From Rudaea sp. 3F27F6 (GTDB taxonomy: Bacteria; Pseudomonadota; Gammaproteobacteria; Xanthomonadales; Rhodanobacteraceae): a DNA stretch of 64,000 nt. The DNA lies in assembly GCF_005503555.1 (NCBI RefSeq), contig NZ_SCNG01000005.1, positions 124,001-188,000 on the forward strand, read 5' to 3'. The notes under the pieces are model-generated. The model was not told where the DNA came from, did not search any database, and saw only the letters and a program-made list of their open reading frames with translations. A program made the position numbers and the translations under genes. This document shows, one piece after another, positions 39,723-46,862 of this stretch (position 1 is its first letter; the number at the start of each line of letters is the position of its first letter).

Positions 39723-39799
39723 TGGCGGCCCCGACACGATTCGAACGTGCGACCTTCCCCTTAGGAGGGGGACGCTCTATCCAGCTGAGCTACGGGGCC
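39723..39799 (-). tRNA. tRNA-Arg (anticodon CCT)
   Basis: 77 nt on the minus strand. Acceptor arms GGCCCCG and CGGGGCC, D-arm GCTC/GAGC, anticodon stem TCCCC/GGGGA with loop CTCCTAA, T-arm GCACG/CGTGT with TTCGAAT, discriminator G and encoded CCA (39723-39725). Anticodon CCT reads AGG. The prophage starts on its 5' side. Confidence 0.93.
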
Positions 39800-39808
39800 G
39801 TGCTTATA

Positions 39809-39829
39809 AATCAATACGTTACGTTGATT
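39809..39829. repeat. Inverted repeat between tRNA and integrase
   Basis: AATCAA (39809-39814) and TTGATT (39824-39829) flank TACGTTACG. It lies just outside the tRNA 5' end in the probable attachment region and could be an integrase arm or core site. The attachment core itself cannot be defined without the other junction. Confidence 0.35.
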
Positions 39830-39860
39830 CAAGTATACCGCTGTGACCAAACTGTGACTA

Positions 39861-40811
39861 TTACAGATTGATTTTGTCTACCGCGCCCTTCTTCTTCCGT
39901 GGGGCAAGATGGGCGTAGCGCTCGGTAATAGCAGATGACGAATGGCCCGCAAGTACTTGAACTGCGCGCAATGGTACACCGGCCATGACCATGTGCGAAC
40001 AGAATGTGTGTCTTAGGATATGCAGATTGCCGCCCACGTTCGCCAGGGCGGCCACGCGGGCGAATTTGTGGGTTAGGGTGTCCGCCGCGTAGGGCGAAAG
40101 CGATTCGCGCCCCAAACCCTTCAGAGCGATCTTGGCTGAAGCATTCAATGGCACTTCTCGCCAGCGGCCGGACTTAGTGCGTTTCTCGTCGGTCGATTCG
40201 ATGTGGATCGATCTGCCACGAACATCCGAGCGCACCGCCTTGGCAAATTCGCCCCGCCGAATGCCGGTGTTTGCCATGAATCTCCAGATCTGCGCAGTAG
40301 CCTTGTCGGCCTTGTAAATCTTCGCCAATTGCGCCTTGGTATAGAACTCGACGGCCTTGTCCGCAGTGCCTCGCGGTGCCTCTATGTACTGCGCTGGACT
40401 CTTCTCGATAATTTCCAGCTTGACGGCGCGCTTTAACGCAGCCTTGAGAATGCGAATCTCCTTGCCGACCGTCTCTGGCTTAACCTGCTTCAACCTGGAG
40501 AGTCGGAACTTGTCGATCTCACGAGGAGGCAAGGAAGCAATGTGATATCGGCCAAGCGCCGCCCTTGCGTGCTTCAACTCGCTCTGGCGGCGTTTCGGGC
40601 TAGTACTTGCCTCGCAGTACTCATCAATCCAGTCTGCAAGAGTAGGGGATGGTCCTACTGGTTGGATGCCAAGGGTAAGCTGGGCCTCTTTCTCGCGTTT
40701 GATTTTCTCAGCCGCACTGGCCTCAATCTTTCCGAGAGATCGCCGAAAGCGTTCCCCATTTTCACGCCAGTTGAGATACCACTGACCTTCGCGTTGGTAG
40801 AGGGTTGCCAT
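39861..40811 (-). CDS. int: Tyrosine recombinase, phage integrase
   Basis: 316 residues. N-terminal arm-binding and core-binding domains (DEYCEASTSPKRRQSELKHARAAL), then the catalytic domain with Arg in NTGIRRGEFAKAV, HILRHTFCSHM (HxxR), GHSSSAITERYAHLAP (His and nucleophile Tyr). The R-H-R-H-Y set is complete. It lies next to tRNA-Arg, which is the probable attachment site, and defines the left end of the prophage. The excisionase-like gene overlaps its start by 157 bp. Confidence 0.93.
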   Translation of the reverse strand: MATLYQREGQWYLNWRENGERFRRSLGKIEASAAEKIKREKEAQLTLGIQPVGPSPTLADWIDEYCEASTSPKRRQSELKHARAALGRYHIASLPPREIDKFRLSRLKQVKPETVGKEIRILKAALKRAVKLEIIEKSPAQYIEAPRGTADKAVEFYTKAQLAKIYKADKATAQIWRFMANTGIRRGEFAKAVRSDVRGRSIHIESTDEKRTKSGRWREVPLNASAKIALKGLGRESLSPYAADTLTHKFARVAALANVGGNLHILRHTFCSHMVMAGVPLRAVQVLAGHSSSAITERYAHLAPRKKKGAVDKINL

Positions 40812-40990
40812 TCTGGGGATGCTGCTATGGATTCATCTAGCAAAGCGCGGGAGTATAGTTTTTTTCCTAAGAAGCGGCGTGCAGGCAACCTGGCCTTCGC
40901 GAACTGAGTTAGGCACACACCGCAATAGTGCGCTGCCTCTGCCTCAGTCAGCCAATCTTTCCCGCGTAGGTCGAAGTTCTTTTCGGTCAC
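40655..40990 (-). CDS. Excisionase-like / HTH_17 DNA-binding protein
   Basis: 111 residues from a GTG at 40988-40990 with GGGGGATAT upstream. N-terminal winged-helix-like segment: WLTEAEAAHYCGVCLTQFAKARLPARRFLGKKLYSRALLDESIA, as in excisionase and MerR-type small DNA-binding proteins. The C-terminal half is unusual and overlaps int in another frame. Its start overlaps the stop of the upstream small gene (GTGA). Function as excisionase is inferred from position and fold. Confidence 0.7.
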   Translation of the reverse strand: MTEKNFDLRGKDWLTEAEAAHYCGVCLTQFAKARLPARRFLGKKLYSRALLDESIAASPEWQPSTNAKVSGISTGVKMGNAFGDLSERLRPVRLRKSNARKRPSLPLASNQ

Positions 40991-41106
40991 ATATCCCCCG
41001 TAACCCAAGCCACCGCCCGCGCAGACCAGTAGCAAACCGCGCCAACGGTTCCGACAACGAAAATGGGGAAGGCGGCGGTGAACGCGAGTGCCGCGAAGAG
41101 TGTCAT
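40987..41106 (-). CDS. Small membrane protein (39 aa)
   Basis: Starts at the ATG at 41104-41106, which overlaps the preceding stop (ATGA), and stops in the next gene's GTG (GTGA). One hydrophobic helix: LFAALAFTAAFPIFVVGTVGAVCYW. The chained overlaps support it as a real part of the leftward phage operon. Function unknown. Confidence 0.65.
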   Translation of the reverse strand: MTLFAALAFTAAFPIFVVGTVGAVCYWSARAVAWVTGDM

Positions 41107-41408
41107 GCTCGCTCCTTTACGGCAGAAATTGCCGCATTCAGCTTCGCGTGCGCTTGCTCGAACTTCGGGACGCTCGGCTCCATCAGCACGATGCAACCGT
41201 CTTTTCTGTCCCAAATATGGGAATAGAACGCGCTTAGCTCCTCAGCCGCTTCGATTAGTTGCCGCACTCGCGCGTCAGTTGGGTGGCGATACAGCGGCTC
41301 CGGACGGTCTCCAAACGACAGCCTGGGTTCGTTCTGGGTAAACGAAATTCGGCCATTCGCGCGAACGGTTACCCAAAGAGCCGGCTTCTCGGTTTTCTGA
41401 TCTGTCAT
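41103..41408 (-). CDS. Phage hypothetical protein
   Basis: 101 residues from the ATG at 41406-41408, overlapping its neighbours by ATGA on both sides. Segments WVTVRANGRISFTQNEPRLSFGDR and VRQLIEAAEELSAFYSHIWD. No motif recognised; part of the leftward early operon. Confidence 0.7.
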   Translation of the reverse strand: MTDQKTEKPALWVTVRANGRISFTQNEPRLSFGDRPEPLYRHPTDARVRQLIEAAEELSAFYSHIWDRKDGCIVLMEPSVPKFEQAHAKLNAAISAVKERA

Positions 41409-41593
41409 GCTCGAGCCTCCACCTTCATCACCTTGCATCCGCCTTCTTCGGCGACTTTGGTCATGTCCGCAGTTCCACGACCGCCAGGGCATGTAAATTC
41501 AGCCTTGTGTTGCGGTTCGCTACCATCCCTTAGAATTTCGTGAGAGGATGCAAACCAGAGAATTAAATTCGAGAGAGCAGCTATGGAGTACAT
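41405..41593 (-). CDS. Small phage protein, uncertain start
   Basis: 62-codon frame whose stop overlaps the next start by ATGA. The later part (HKAEFTCPGGRGTADMTKVAEEGGCKVMKVEA) has two cysteines. The only ATG in frame near the 5' end is 41591-41593, which overlaps the divergent gene at 41583 by 11 bp, so the true start is uncertain. Confidence 0.45.
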   Translation of the reverse strand: MYSIAALSNLILWFASSHEILRDGSEPQHKAEFTCPGGRGTADMTKVAEEGGCKVMKVEARA

Positions 41594-41840
41594 ACCTTGG
41601 GTTGTGATGGCCTCTGGTTTAATTCTTTTGTTCTTCTACAGCGTCTTTCATAGAAGTTATTTGCAAAGTGCGCTGAATTCCTCTCTAACCGTTGACTTAG
41701 TGATGCGGGTGATTCTTTCGTTGGTGGTTGTCGGAGCGGCTCTTACGGTGGTGCTCTCTTCAAAGTACGAAGTAGGCACGGAGCGATGGGCTTTCGGAGT
41801 CATCGGCACCGTTCTAGGCTATTGGTTTCGAGGAAAGTAG
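41583..41840 (+). CDS. Small three-helix membrane protein, opposite to the phage operon
   Basis: 85 residues. Hydrophobic segments VVMASGLILLFFYSVF, LVMRVILSLVVVGAALTVVL and WAFGVIGTVLGYWF. Encoded against the direction of its neighbours, and the DNA is more AT-rich than they are. It is probably an independently expressed accessory gene. Function unknown. Confidence 0.6.
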   Translation: MEYIPWVVMASGLILLFFYSVFHRSYLQSALNSSLTVDLVMRVILSLVVVGAALTVVLSSKYEVGTERWAFGVIGTVLGYWFRGK

Positions 41841-41878
41841 ACTCATTTCAGGCAGTTGGTTGCTCGTCTTTGTTCGGG

Positions 41879-42826
41879 TCAGGCGAGTGGCTTGCCAGCC
41901 TCATCCATTCGGCTTGCGATCTTCTTCATTAGGCCGCCAACCAATTCAAAGATGTGTTTCGCTTCGTCTTCCGTGTACTTCTGATCCAGGTGCATAGTCG
42001 CGTTGCGGTAAGGGTTCTGCATGGCGACAAGACCAGCATGGATGGATTCGAAGAAGTGTCCGTCTCCAGAGAAACGATCGCCAGAATTGGGCCAGCGGCT
42101 ATTTATCTGCTTCTGAACTCCCTCCAACATAATCCGCCAGTTCCGCGCCTGTCCGGTTGTAGGATCGGGGATTCCGAGGCAGCGCGAAATGGCACGAATG
42201 CCAGCTTCCAAACAGCGCAGCGAATGAAATGCACTTGCCGTGCTTCGCCCAAGGGCGAGGCAGTTTGACGCTTCTTCCATGTCGTAGATCAACGACGGAA
42301 ACTTGTTCTGTAGATCGGTACCAAAAGGTGGTTCCTCAGGTTCAAAATACCTACTCTTATCGCGCTCAATAACGAACAGTCTGACAAGTGACAACTCGCG
42401 CGTCAGGGTCGCATCAATGACATTCAAAGATTCTCCTAGGTCGGAGAATTTCATTCCTGGATTTGATGTCTCAAGCGTCTTGACAAGATCGACGGCAGCC
42501 ATCGCCGTAATCTCGGCACCCATTTCCATAACGTTGGTATGAAATCGGCGAACGCTACTAGCAATTTTCTTAGCTGTGGAATCATCAATTCTTGAGTCAG
42601 CTTGTTTCTGTGCTATGGAAACTACACCCCAGGTCTGCATGAGCGCGGACGAAGCAGCATAGAACGCGACCCCATTGATCTTAAGCATGTCGAGCAAGCT
42701 CCGCGTTTGGCTGGAGTCTCTCATGCTACTTCCGTTGAGTGTGGGAAACATCCTCTGTTGGATGAATTTGCTGACGATGTCAATCGCGGACGAAAAGTCA
42801 GCGTTCCTTCGTAGCTCAGCTATCAT
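41879..42826 (-). CDS. Uncharacterised protein with a C-terminal HEPN-like Rx4H motif
   Basis: 315 residues from the ATG at 42824-42826, which overlaps the upstream stop (ATGA). Largely helical. A segment ASNCLALGRSTASAFHSLRCLEAGIRAISRCLGI is followed near residue 274 by YRNATMHLDQKYTEDEAKHIFELVGGLMKKIA. The R-N-A-T-M-H hexapeptide between two helices is the Rx4-6H signature of HEPN proteins, many of which are RNases in toxin or abortive-infection systems. Nuclease activity is inferred. Lies in the left operon away from core recombination genes. Confidence 0.65.
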   Translation of the reverse strand: MIAELRRNADFSSAIDIVSKFIQQRMFPTLNGSSMRDSSQTRSLLDMLKINGVAFYAASSALMQTWGVVSIAQKQADSRIDDSTAKKIASSVRRFHTNVMEMGAEITAMAAVDLVKTLETSNPGMKFSDLGESLNVIDATLTRELSLVRLFVIERDKSRYFEPEEPPFGTDLQNKFPSLIYDMEEASNCLALGRSTASAFHSLRCLEAGIRAISRCLGIPDPTTGQARNWRIMLEGVQKQINSRWPNSGDRFSGDGHFFESIHAGLVAMQNPYRNATMHLDQKYTEDEAKHIFELVGGLMKKIASRMDEAGKPLA

Positions 42827-43290
42827 CCTGTCGCGCTCGACGTCTTCATCTGCGGGAACAGCCCAGGCGAACGCATCTCCATGCGCAAGCCATTGGCTGC
42901 CTCCTGCGATTTGTCTGTGGCGATGGGTGGGGCGGGGAGAGGGCCGAACCATTTGAAGTCGGGATCCAGGTCAGCCACATCAAACCAGGCCCCGTAGTCG
43001 CTGCTCGTATTGCTCTGATGCAGATTGCAGATGAGGCCGTCTTTCGACTCCACTACTTGAACGAGCGCCGGCTCGTTGGCATCAGACCAAATCACGTAGC
43101 CGCGTATGTAGTAAGCACCTTCCATTGTTGGCTTCGCCTTCGTCCAAGATCGTGCGCGGTCGAGGTCGGCGAGGACCTTCCTTGCAGCGATGTACTGAGG
43201 AAGCGAACGGCAGCCTTCATCGGTGTCGTAGAGATCGGCTAGATCGCGTAGCGCGCCTCTCGCACGGTCAAGCAGGGTGGGGGTTGTCAT
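42823..43290 (-). CDS. Phage hypothetical protein
   Basis: 155 residues from the ATG at 43288-43290. Helical start (LLDRARGALRDLADLYDTDEGCRSLPQYIAARKVLADLD) then a beta-rich part YYIRGYVIWSDANEPALVQVVE and YGAWFDVADLDPDFKWFGPL. Overlaps the upstream gene by 23 bp and the HEPN-like gene by 4 bp. No family recognised. Confidence 0.65.
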   Translation of the reverse strand: MTTPTLLDRARGALRDLADLYDTDEGCRSLPQYIAARKVLADLDRARSWTKAKPTMEGAYYIRGYVIWSDANEPALVQVVESKDGLICNLHQSNTSSDYGAWFDVADLDPDFKWFGPLPAPPIATDKSQEAANGLRMEMRSPGLFPQMKTSSATG

Positions 43291-43462
43291 GCAAATCTTC
43301 CTTTGCAATCTCTGCGGCAAAGTGGTCGGCGAGCAACTTCGTGAAGTCGTAGTCTGCAAACTTCACATCAAGCGCTTTAATCAGCTTCAATGCCGCTTCC
43401 TCGTCGTGGGGAAATCCTTCGACAATGGCTTCGACATCAACTTCGATCGACAAACTGATCAT
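43268..43462 (-). CDS. Small phage protein
   Basis: 64 residues with AAAGGAATACC before the ATG at 43460-43462. Begins ISLSIEVDVEAIVEGFPHDEEAALKLIKALDVKFADYDFTKLLADHFAAEIAKED. Acidic, alpha/beta pattern. No family recognised. Confidence 0.6.
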   Translation of the reverse strand: MISLSIEVDVEAIVEGFPHDEEAALKLIKALDVKFADYDFTKLLADHFAAEIAKEDLHDNPHPA

Positions 43463-43584
43463 CGGTATTCCTTTCCGCCGAGCCGATGAACTGGCCCGGC
43501 GATTGTTGAGATTTGGTGGCAGCGCCGAGCGCTTACGCTCTTGTCGCGGAACCTATGCGAATAGGTCTTTCGCTGCCGTAGTCG

Positions 43585-44007
43585 TTACCAGTACGCGCGT
43601 TTCTTGATGCGAGCGAAGGGGATATCGTCGTCGTCAAAAGCAGCGCCTTCGCCGTTGCTCGCGTCGGCTTGTTTCGGATTGCCTGTCGAGCGTTGAGAGT
43701 TATTGGCGGATGCGTCGCGCTTGCTGCTGAGCAGCTTCACGTCGGAAACTCGGAGCGTCTTGTACGTCTTGCCCTCGTGCTCTCGCTCGCCGATCTCGCC
43801 AGCGACACCGATGTTGTCGCCCTTCTTGATGTATTCCGCGAGCTTCTCGTAACGCTCGCCCCAGGCGTTGCAGTCGAACCATAGGGTTTGCTTGCTATCG
43901 CCATAGCCGCTATCGAAAGCGACCGAGAAGCCGGTTACGGGTTTTCCGCCACTCGTGTGACGCGTCACAGCGTCTTTGCCAACGCGGCCGATGTAGTAGG
44001 GGATCAT
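43585..44007 (-). CDS. ssb: Single-stranded DNA-binding protein
   Basis: 140 residues. OB-fold: YIGRVGKDAVTRHTSGGKPVTGFSVAF, TLWFDCNAWGERYEKLAEYIKKGDNIGVAGEIGEREHEGKTYKTLRVSDVKLL. A low-complexity linker follows, then DDDDIPFARIKKRAYW. The acidic DDIPF tip used to bind partner proteins is present but not at the C-terminus; nine basic/aromatic residues follow it. Start overlaps the recT stop (ATGA), so SSB and RecT are made together. Confidence 0.88.
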   Translation of the reverse strand: MIPYYIGRVGKDAVTRHTSGGKPVTGFSVAFDSGYGDSKQTLWFDCNAWGERYEKLAEYIKKGDNIGVAGEIGEREHEGKTYKTLRVSDVKLLSSKRDASANNSQRSTGNPKQADASNGEGAAFDDDDIPFARIKKRAYW

Positions 44008-44960
44008 GCAGCCTCCTTGGTCGCCATCTTCGGCAATTCTGTTTTGAGGTATTTGCGTTCGTCGATGGTGAACAGACCGCCCTTCGTTGGCGCCCTCCAA
44101 AGCACTTGCTGTTCATGTTGAGGCAGCTCATACCAAGCCTCGGCGATGGCGTAGCCATCTGGTGATTCGGTGGCGAGAGCCGTTTTGATGAAAGCGAATG
44201 TTCGCCAGTTGCGACCAACCGCAGCTTCGTGCTGCAACTGGTTCATTGCATCGCGCTCTTCTTCGCTCGCAAGGTCATAGCCGCCTTCGGATTCGTTGGC
44301 GACGTCGATGGCCTGCGCCAGCTTGTCGGTCGTATACGGCCAAGTCTTTGAGGCGCGTTTGATGACGGCCTTCTTTGCCATTTGGTCCGGCCATTCAACC
44401 CAAGGCCCGGATTTCTTCTTCGTGTACGCGCTAGATTTCTCGCGGATCTTCTCGATCTCGGCCCAAGCCATACACTCGGTGAGAATGTCGCCTTCTTTTG
44501 TCTTGGCAATCGCATAAGCGCCGACAATTGGGCGTTCCGAAGCGTCTGCCTTGAAGGGGTCCGTTTGATGGGTTGGCGCAGCCGCGGGACCGTTGTAGAC
44601 AAACGTGTCACCTTCTCGCACAACATCAGCCCTGGCCCAAAGAATTGAGCCAGAATCGGTCGCGATCTTGATCAAGCCCTTGTAGCTGATATCCAGAACG
44701 ATCGCGCCATCCCTAGGAACAAGATACGCGTAGCCGTTCGCAGGATTGAGTGTAAGCCCGGTGGAAGCAACGTTGATCATCGCCAACTGCACAGACTGCT
44801 TGTTGCGATTTGCAGTGCTGAGTGCGAAGTCGTTCTTCATCAATGCTTGCATGGCAAAGATGCTTTCACGATCGTAGTTGATCAGATTTCCGCCGATCTT
44901 CTCGAATCGCTGCTTGCTGTTTTGAATGCCTTCCTGATACGGCTGAATATCGCTGCTCAT
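44004..44960 (-). CDS. recT: RecT family single-strand annealing recombinase
   Basis: 318 residues with GAGGAGTAG before the ATG at 44958-44960. Family segments: GGNLINYDRESIFAMQALMKND, VQLAMINVASTGLTLNPANGYAYLVPRDGAIVLDISYKGLIKIA, SILWARADVVREGD, CMAWAEIEKIREKSSAYTKKKSGPWVEWPDQMAKKAVIKRASKTWP. It anneals homologous strands during phage recombination. A partner exonuclease (RecE/Exo type) is not recognisable next to it. Confidence 0.93.
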   Translation of the reverse strand: MSSDIQPYQEGIQNSKQRFEKIGGNLINYDRESIFAMQALMKNDFALSTANRNKQSVQLAMINVASTGLTLNPANGYAYLVPRDGAIVLDISYKGLIKIATDSGSILWARADVVREGDTFVYNGPAAAPTHQTDPFKADASERPIVGAYAIAKTKEGDILTECMAWAEIEKIREKSSAYTKKKSGPWVEWPDQMAKKAVIKRASKTWPYTTDKLAQAIDVANESEGGYDLASEEERDAMNQLQHEAAVGRNWRTFAFIKTALATESPDGYAIAEAWYELPQHEQQVLWRAPTKGGLFTIDERKYLKTELPKMATKEAA

Positions 44961-45019
44961 CTTCTACTCCTCAAAGAAAGAAAGCGCCGCCAAGCCCTGT
45001 AGAGTGCGGCGCTCGGAAA

Positions 45020-45253
45020 TCAGGCGGCGCCCTTTGGTTGTTCCTTCGCCCAAGCGATGACTCCGCGCGCTTGAAGCTCGCGATCGCCTTTGGATTCGCT
45101 GTCGTGTCGCTTCGCTCGATCGATCGCTTGTGAATACACCGCAGCAGACATTCCCGTATTGCGCAGCGCCTGTGCTACACGTTCGCGGACAGTCGCTGTT
45201 GGCGCGCCGTACCGCTCGTTGCGGAATGCGCAGAAGTCGAGGACGGCGCTCAT
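45020..45253 (-). CDS. Small phage protein
   Basis: 77 residues, ATG at 45251-45253 overlapping the upstream stop (ATGA). Segments VLDFCAFRNERYGAPTATVRERVAQALRNTGMSAAVYSQAIDRAKRH, which looks helical. No family recognised. Confidence 0.6.
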   Translation of the reverse strand: MSAVLDFCAFRNERYGAPTATVRERVAQALRNTGMSAAVYSQAIDRAKRHDSESKGDRELQARGVIAWAKEQPKGAA

Positions 45254-45366
45254 GGGTGCCACCCGAAAGCGACAGCGATCAGGCCGACGACAGCGGCAAC
45301 GCCAGCGACATGCAAAGCGGCCTGCACGATCGGCATGTCGAGTAACTCGGTGCGAGGGCGTTTCAC
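45250..45366 (-). CDS. Very small membrane protein (38 aa)
   Basis: GTG at 45364-45366 with GGGGGCGCGAA upstream; the stop overlaps the next ATG. Reads VKRPRTELLDMPIVQAALHV then a membrane helix AGVAAVVGLIAVAFGWHP. The coupling and ribosome site support it although it is short. Confidence 0.55.
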   Translation of the reverse strand: MKRPRTELLDMPIVQAALHVAGVAAVVGLIAVAFGWHP

Positions 45367-45446
45367 TTCGCGCCCCCGAGCACCTTTGCGCCCCCAAGCA
45401 AATTGTGTTCAACTGATTTGAGATCGAATTGAAGGGGATGCGAACT

Positions 45447-46049
45447 ATGAATTTGCTGTCGGCTGACTGTCCTCGCTGTTTGGCAAAGAACGCCACATTG
45501 GAGATCATTCATCGAACGCCCGAGCGACCGAAGTTGTTGGAGCTTTTTGAGCTTCTGTGCATCTGCCGAGTTTGCTTTCGAGGTGTCATTGCGGTGTGCA
45601 ATCACGTCATGGAGGAAAACACCATGCGCGAGGAATTCCTTTATACGGAGCCGAAAGTCATGGACATCGACGTTCCGGCCCATATCCCCCCAGAGGTCGA
45701 GCGGACGCTCAAGAAGGGGTATGAAGCTCTGCGCGCACGAGACTGGGAAACAGCCGCGATGCTCGTCGGAAAATCGATTGACGTGGCGACCAAGTTTTTT
45801 GCCCCGGACTTGGCAACGCTGACTCTGTTCGCCCGAATAGAGCGACTCACGAGCGATGGACGACTTACAAGGGAACTCGGTGCGTGGGCGCACCATGTTA
45901 GGTTGCTGCGCAATGACGCCATGCACGATCCCTTGGATACGTCCGAAAAAGATGCGCGCGATATTTCGCACTTCACCGAGTTGACCCTGAACTACCTGTT
46001 TACGCTTCCCGGAATGCTCGTGGAATTCCAGGGCACGACGTCGCCGTAG
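45447..46049 (+). CDS. DUF4145 domain (HEPN-like) protein with N-terminal zinc ribbon
   Basis: 200 residues from the ATG at 45447 (GAAGGGG upstream). Zinc ribbon: CPRC near residue 8 and CRVC near 40. The helical C-terminal domain matches DUF4145: LKKGYEALRARDWETAAMLVGKSIDVATKFF and GAWAHHVRLLRNDAMHDPLDTSEKDARDISHFTELTLNYLFTLP. R-N-D-A-M-H is the HEPN Rx4H motif. It is encoded opposite to the surrounding leftward operon, like an inserted accessory gene. DUF4145 also occurs in defence contexts; its role here is unknown. Confidence 0.75.
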   Translation: MNLLSADCPRCLAKNATLEIIHRTPERPKLLELFELLCICRVCFRGVIAVCNHVMEENTMREEFLYTEPKVMDIDVPAHIPPEVERTLKKGYEALRARDWETAAMLVGKSIDVATKFFAPDLATLTLFARIERLTSDGRLTRELGAWAHHVRLLRNDAMHDPLDTSEKDARDISHFTELTLNYLFTLPGMLVEFQGTTSP

Positions 46050-46096
46050 ATGTAGCCGTTCATCGTTTGCTTGGCTGGTCACGCTGCGATGCTCCT

Positions 46097-46402
46097 CTAG
46101 TCGTGTTTGCCCGCAGCGGCGTTGTAGCGCTGCGTTTCGATTCGGTCGTCAAACTCGGATTCGCATGCTTCGCGAGCGGCTGACTGGATCAGCGTTGCGA
46201 ACTTGCGGTAGTCGCATTCGGTGAGTGCGGCGATCAGCTTGTCCCGCTCGCTCATCCCCACTTCTTCGAGCAGCGATAGGCGCTCTCCGTGGTCGGACCA
46301 GAACTTCTCTTCGAGCGCATCGATCGCCGTCGCGCGGGCGTCGGACCTGTTCAAGTCCCACTCGTAGCGGTTGGTGTCGGCGGTGACTGGATCGAGAGTC
46401 AT
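46097..46402 (-). CDS. Phage hypothetical protein
   Basis: 101 residues from the ATG at 46400-46402. Helical, acidic: RATAIDALEEKFWSDHGERLSLLEEVGMSERDKLIAALTECDYRKFATLIQSAAREACESEF. Third gene of the leftward operon after P_L. No family recognised. Confidence 0.65.
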   Translation of the reverse strand: MTLDPVTADTNRYEWDLNRSDARATAIDALEEKFWSDHGERLSLLEEVGMSERDKLIAALTECDYRKFATLIQSAAREACESEFDDRIETQRYNAAAGKHD

Positions 46403-46413
46403 GCCGGCTTGTC

Positions 46414-46596
46414 CTATTTCGGATGGACAAGGGCGACCTGCGCCGTTGATTCGGAGCGCAGAGTTCTCTTGAATGCCATCCCACGCACGATGCGGAACGG
46501 AAGGTCTGAGCGATCCAGATTGGTGTCCGCAAGCGCGTGCTCGTACCGGCGAATGCGTTCGGCGTTCCGGTAGTTGTCGTAGGTGAGGACGCTCAT
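46414..46596 (-). CDS. Small phage protein
   Basis: 60 residues, start overlapping the upstream stop (ATGA). Reads MSVLTYDNYRNAERIRRYEH then FRIVRGMAFKRTLRSESTAQVAL. No family recognised. Its tight coupling to the first gene supports expression. Confidence 0.6.
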   Translation of the reverse strand: MSVLTYDNYRNAERIRRYEHALADTNLDRSDLPFRIVRGMAFKRTLRSESTAQVALVHPK

Positions 46597-46778
46597 GGTG
46601 CGGCCTCGGCCTGCGAACTGGTGAGCGCGCTGCGTAGCTTCGCCCGTAGCTCTTCGGCTTCGTCAAACGACAGTGAGACGTAGACGTCGCGGTCGTTAGT
46701 GCGGATCGCAATGCAATCCTGTTCGCGCGCGACATCGAAATTCGCCGGGCGATGAACGCGGGTCTGACTGAGGTACAT
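46593..46778 (-). CDS. First gene of the leftward early operon
   Basis: 61 residues from the ATG at 46776-46778, with GGAGAATCC upstream. Reads YLSQTRVHRPANFDVAREQD and VSLSFDEAEELRAKLRSAL. It begins about 35 bp after the predicted P_L start point. Position equals that of the N-like antiterminator slot in lambda, but no Arg-rich N motif is seen. Confidence 0.65.
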   Translation of the reverse strand: MYLSQTRVHRPANFDVAREQDCIAIRTNDRDVYVSLSFDEAEELRAKLRSALTSSQAEAAP

Positions 46779-46816
46779 CGGATTCTCCACTGCCGGCTGA
46801 GTTCGGCGTGGGAAGA

Positions 46817-46858
46817 ACAATACTAGCCAAGCTATTTGTTGTCAATAGCTGTGCTAGT
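46817..46858 (-). promoter_or_regulatory. Predicted leftward promoter P_L with operators O_L1 and O_L2
   Basis: Read on the minus strand: -35 TTGACA (46840-46845), 17-bp spacer, -10 TATTGT (46817-46822). O_L1 (46822-46836, ACTAGC-CAA-GCTATT) fills the spacer; O_L2 (46844-46858, AATAGC-TGT-GCTAGT) covers the upstream side of the -35. Operator centres are 22 bp apart. It should be blocked by the CI-like protein. Confidence 0.8.
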
Positions 46859-46862
46859 ATTT

